64,000 nucleotides of DNA from Halomonas sp. HAL1 (GTDB taxonomy: Bacteria; Pseudomonadota; Gammaproteobacteria; Pseudomonadales; Halomonadaceae). The position numbers and the translations under genes were made by a program. The stretch is taken from positions 992,001-1,056,000 of the forward strand of contig NZ_CP130610.1 in the NCBI RefSeq assembly GCF_030544485.1. The letters are read 5' to 3'. Below, piece by piece: positions 62,864 to 64,000 of this stretch. Within the stretch, counting starts at the first letter, position 1. Every line of letters begins with the position of its first letter. The notes below the pieces were generated by a model, which was not told the DNA's origin, made no database searches, and saw nothing but the letters and a program-made list of their open reading frames with translations.

Positions 62864-64000
62864 ATGAATTTCTCCCGTTTCTTCGTGGATCGACCGATTT
62901 TTGCGGCGGTGCTATCGATCATTATTCTGGCGGTGGGGCTGATCTCCATTCCCAATCTGCCCATTAGTGAGTACCCGGACGTGGTGCCGCCATCGGTGGT
63001 GGTTCGTACGGTCTACCCCGGCGCCAACCCGAAGGAAATTGCCGAGACCGTGGCGACGCCGTTGGAAGAAGCCATCAATGGCGTCGAGGACATGATGTAC
63101 CTCAAGTCCGTGGCGGGTTCTGATGGCGTGCTGCAAATGACCGTCACCTTCCGCCCAGGCACCGATGCCGAGCAGGCCGCCGTTCGGGTGCAGAACCGCG
63201 TTAGCCAGGCCGAGGCCCGGCTACCGGAAGCTGTGCGTCGTCAAGGTGTCACTACCCAGAAACAGTCGCCGACGTTTCTGATGGTCGTTCACCTAACCTC
63301 GCCCAGCGGTGAATATGACACCCTTTATTTGCGCAACTATGTGCGGCTGAATGTCCGTGACCGTCTCGCCCGGCTCGAAGGGATTGGGGATGCACAGATA
63401 TTTGGCGGTGGGGACTACGCCATGCGGGCGTGGCTTGATCCCGATCGCATAGCCACCCGCGGCCTGACAGCCAGCGATGTGGTGGGAGCCATGCGCGAAC
63501 AGAACGTGCAGGTCTCCGCCGGGCAGTTGGGAGCCGAACCCATTGAAGAGAGTGACTTTCTCACCCTGATCAACGCCCGAGGGCGGCTGGAAACAGTGGA
63601 GGAGTTTGGCGACATCGTGCTGAAGCGCGGCGAGAGCGGAGAGATCCTCAGGCTTTCGGATGTGGCCCGGCTGGAAATGGGCGCCGGGGACTATACGCTG
63701 CGCTCGCAGTTGGACAGCAAAAACGCGGTGGGTGTGGGGATATTCCAGGCCCCGGGGGCCAATGCGCTGGAGATTCGCGAGCAGGTGATCGCCACCATGG
63801 ATGAGCTGTCCGAGCAGTTCCCTGAAGGTGTTGAGTACGAAGCGGTCTACGACACCACCATCTTTGTGAATGACTCTATAGAGTCAGTGATAGCCACCCT
63901 ACTGGAAGCCGTGTTGCTGGTGGTGTTGGTGGTCACGCTGTTCCTGCAGACCTGGCGTGCGTCGATTATCCCGCTGCTGGCGGTGCCGGTCTCGGTGATC
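62864..64000 (+). CDS. RND efflux permease (MexB/AcrB, HAE1 family), 5' part
   Basis: 379 codons are inside the window; the gene continues beyond 64000. Starts MNFSRFFVDRPIFAAVLSIIILAVGLISIPNLPISEYPDVVPPSVVV, the conserved first helix and porter start. Then TVYPGANPKEIAETVATPLEEAINGVEDMMYLKSVAGSDG, QNRVSQAEARLPEAVRRQGV and IPLLAVPVSVI near the edge. Proton-driven exporter of drugs and solvents with the adaptor; the outer-membrane channel gene would lie downstream outside the window. Confidence 0.96.
   Translation, partial: MNFSRFFVDRPIFAAVLSIIILAVGLISIPNLPISEYPDVVPPSVVVRTVYPGANPKEIAETVATPLEEAINGVEDMMYLKSVAGSDGVLQMTVTFRPGTDAEQAAVRVQNRVSQAEARLPEAVRRQGVTTQKQSPTFLMVVHLTSPSGEYDTLYLRNYVRLNVRDRLARLEGIGDAQIFGGGDYAMRAWLDPDRIATRGLTASDVVGAMREQNVQVSAGQLGAEPIEESDFLTLINARGRLETVEEFGDIVLKRGESGEILRLSDVARLEMGAGDYTLRSQLDSKNAVGVGIFQAPGANALEIREQVIATMDELSEQFPEGVEYEAVYDTTIFVNDSIESVIATLLEAVLLVVLVVTLFLQTWRASIIPLLAVPVSVI

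Overview
The window looks like chromosome of a halophilic gammaproteobacterium, most likely Halomonadaceae (Halomonas/Vreelandella type). This is inferred from moderately high GC, gammaproteobacterial-type proteins (cyoABCDE bo3 oxidase, long class II IlvC with divergent IlvY, DeoR-controlled deo genes, MntP, Tpx) and gene organisation. No rRNA, tRNA, CRISPR array or complete prophage was seen.

Layout. 0-11 kb: envelope, stress and unknown genes (glutamine amidotransferase fragment, tpx, an amidoligase/amidotransferase pair, an MscS channel, two J-domain-type proteins, a CBS-BON protein, a class V aminotransferase). 10-18.4 kb: a complete nucleoside salvage locus, tsx - nupC - deoC - deoA - deoB - deoD - cdd on the minus strand with deoR divergent, and two tandem DeoR-type operators between tsx and deoR. 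18.7-23.6 kb: the cyoABCDE operon with a terminator. 23.9-30.9 kb: transporters (EamA, HlyD/DUF2955 pair, DASS), an outer-membrane barrel, a CsbD-like protein and a zinc alcohol dehydrogenase. 31-33.85 kb: thiC and tenA behind a TPP riboswitch, all on minus.

33.9-47.1 kb is the accessory region and the most interesting part. It is AT-richer, full of small orphan genes on both strands, and many of its intergenic spacers have the form of integron attC sites: an RYYYAAC box at or near a stop codon, an imperfect palindrome, then a GTTRRRY-like box. No integron integrase is encoded in the window, so the best description is a cassette array without integrase (CALIN type). Its genes look like a defence repertoire: an abortive-infection gene split by an IS30 element, a coiled-coil membrane protein, a GIY-YIG nuclease-like protein, an Ltp-type exported protein, a membrane-anchored HEPN-like protein, a GNAT acetyltransferase, a stand-alone nucleotidyltransferase and YefM-YoeB. 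A second yoeB remnant and two remnants of one IS1182-like element are scattered in it. The array has two blocks (about 33.96-39.1 and 43.06-47.07 kb) separated by ordinary genes (outer-membrane protein, monooxygenase, quinone oxidoreductase, LysR regulator). Each block starts just behind a copy of the tenA 5' end plus TPP riboswitch. The first copy is intact and functional-looking; the second is truncated and mutated in the riboswitch core.

47.1-64 kb returns to chromosome-like genes: a three-gene membrane/aldo-keto reductase operon, a second aldo-keto reductase, a SnoaL-like protein, a small monooxygenase, ModF, ilvC/ilvY, a sodium:solute symporter with a 43-residue partner protein, mntP, a sensor diguanylate cyclase, an AraC regulator and the start of a MexAB-type RND efflux operon that runs off the window.

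All calls rest on reading the sequence. No database or folding program was run, so attC sites, operators and distant families are pattern-level assignments.
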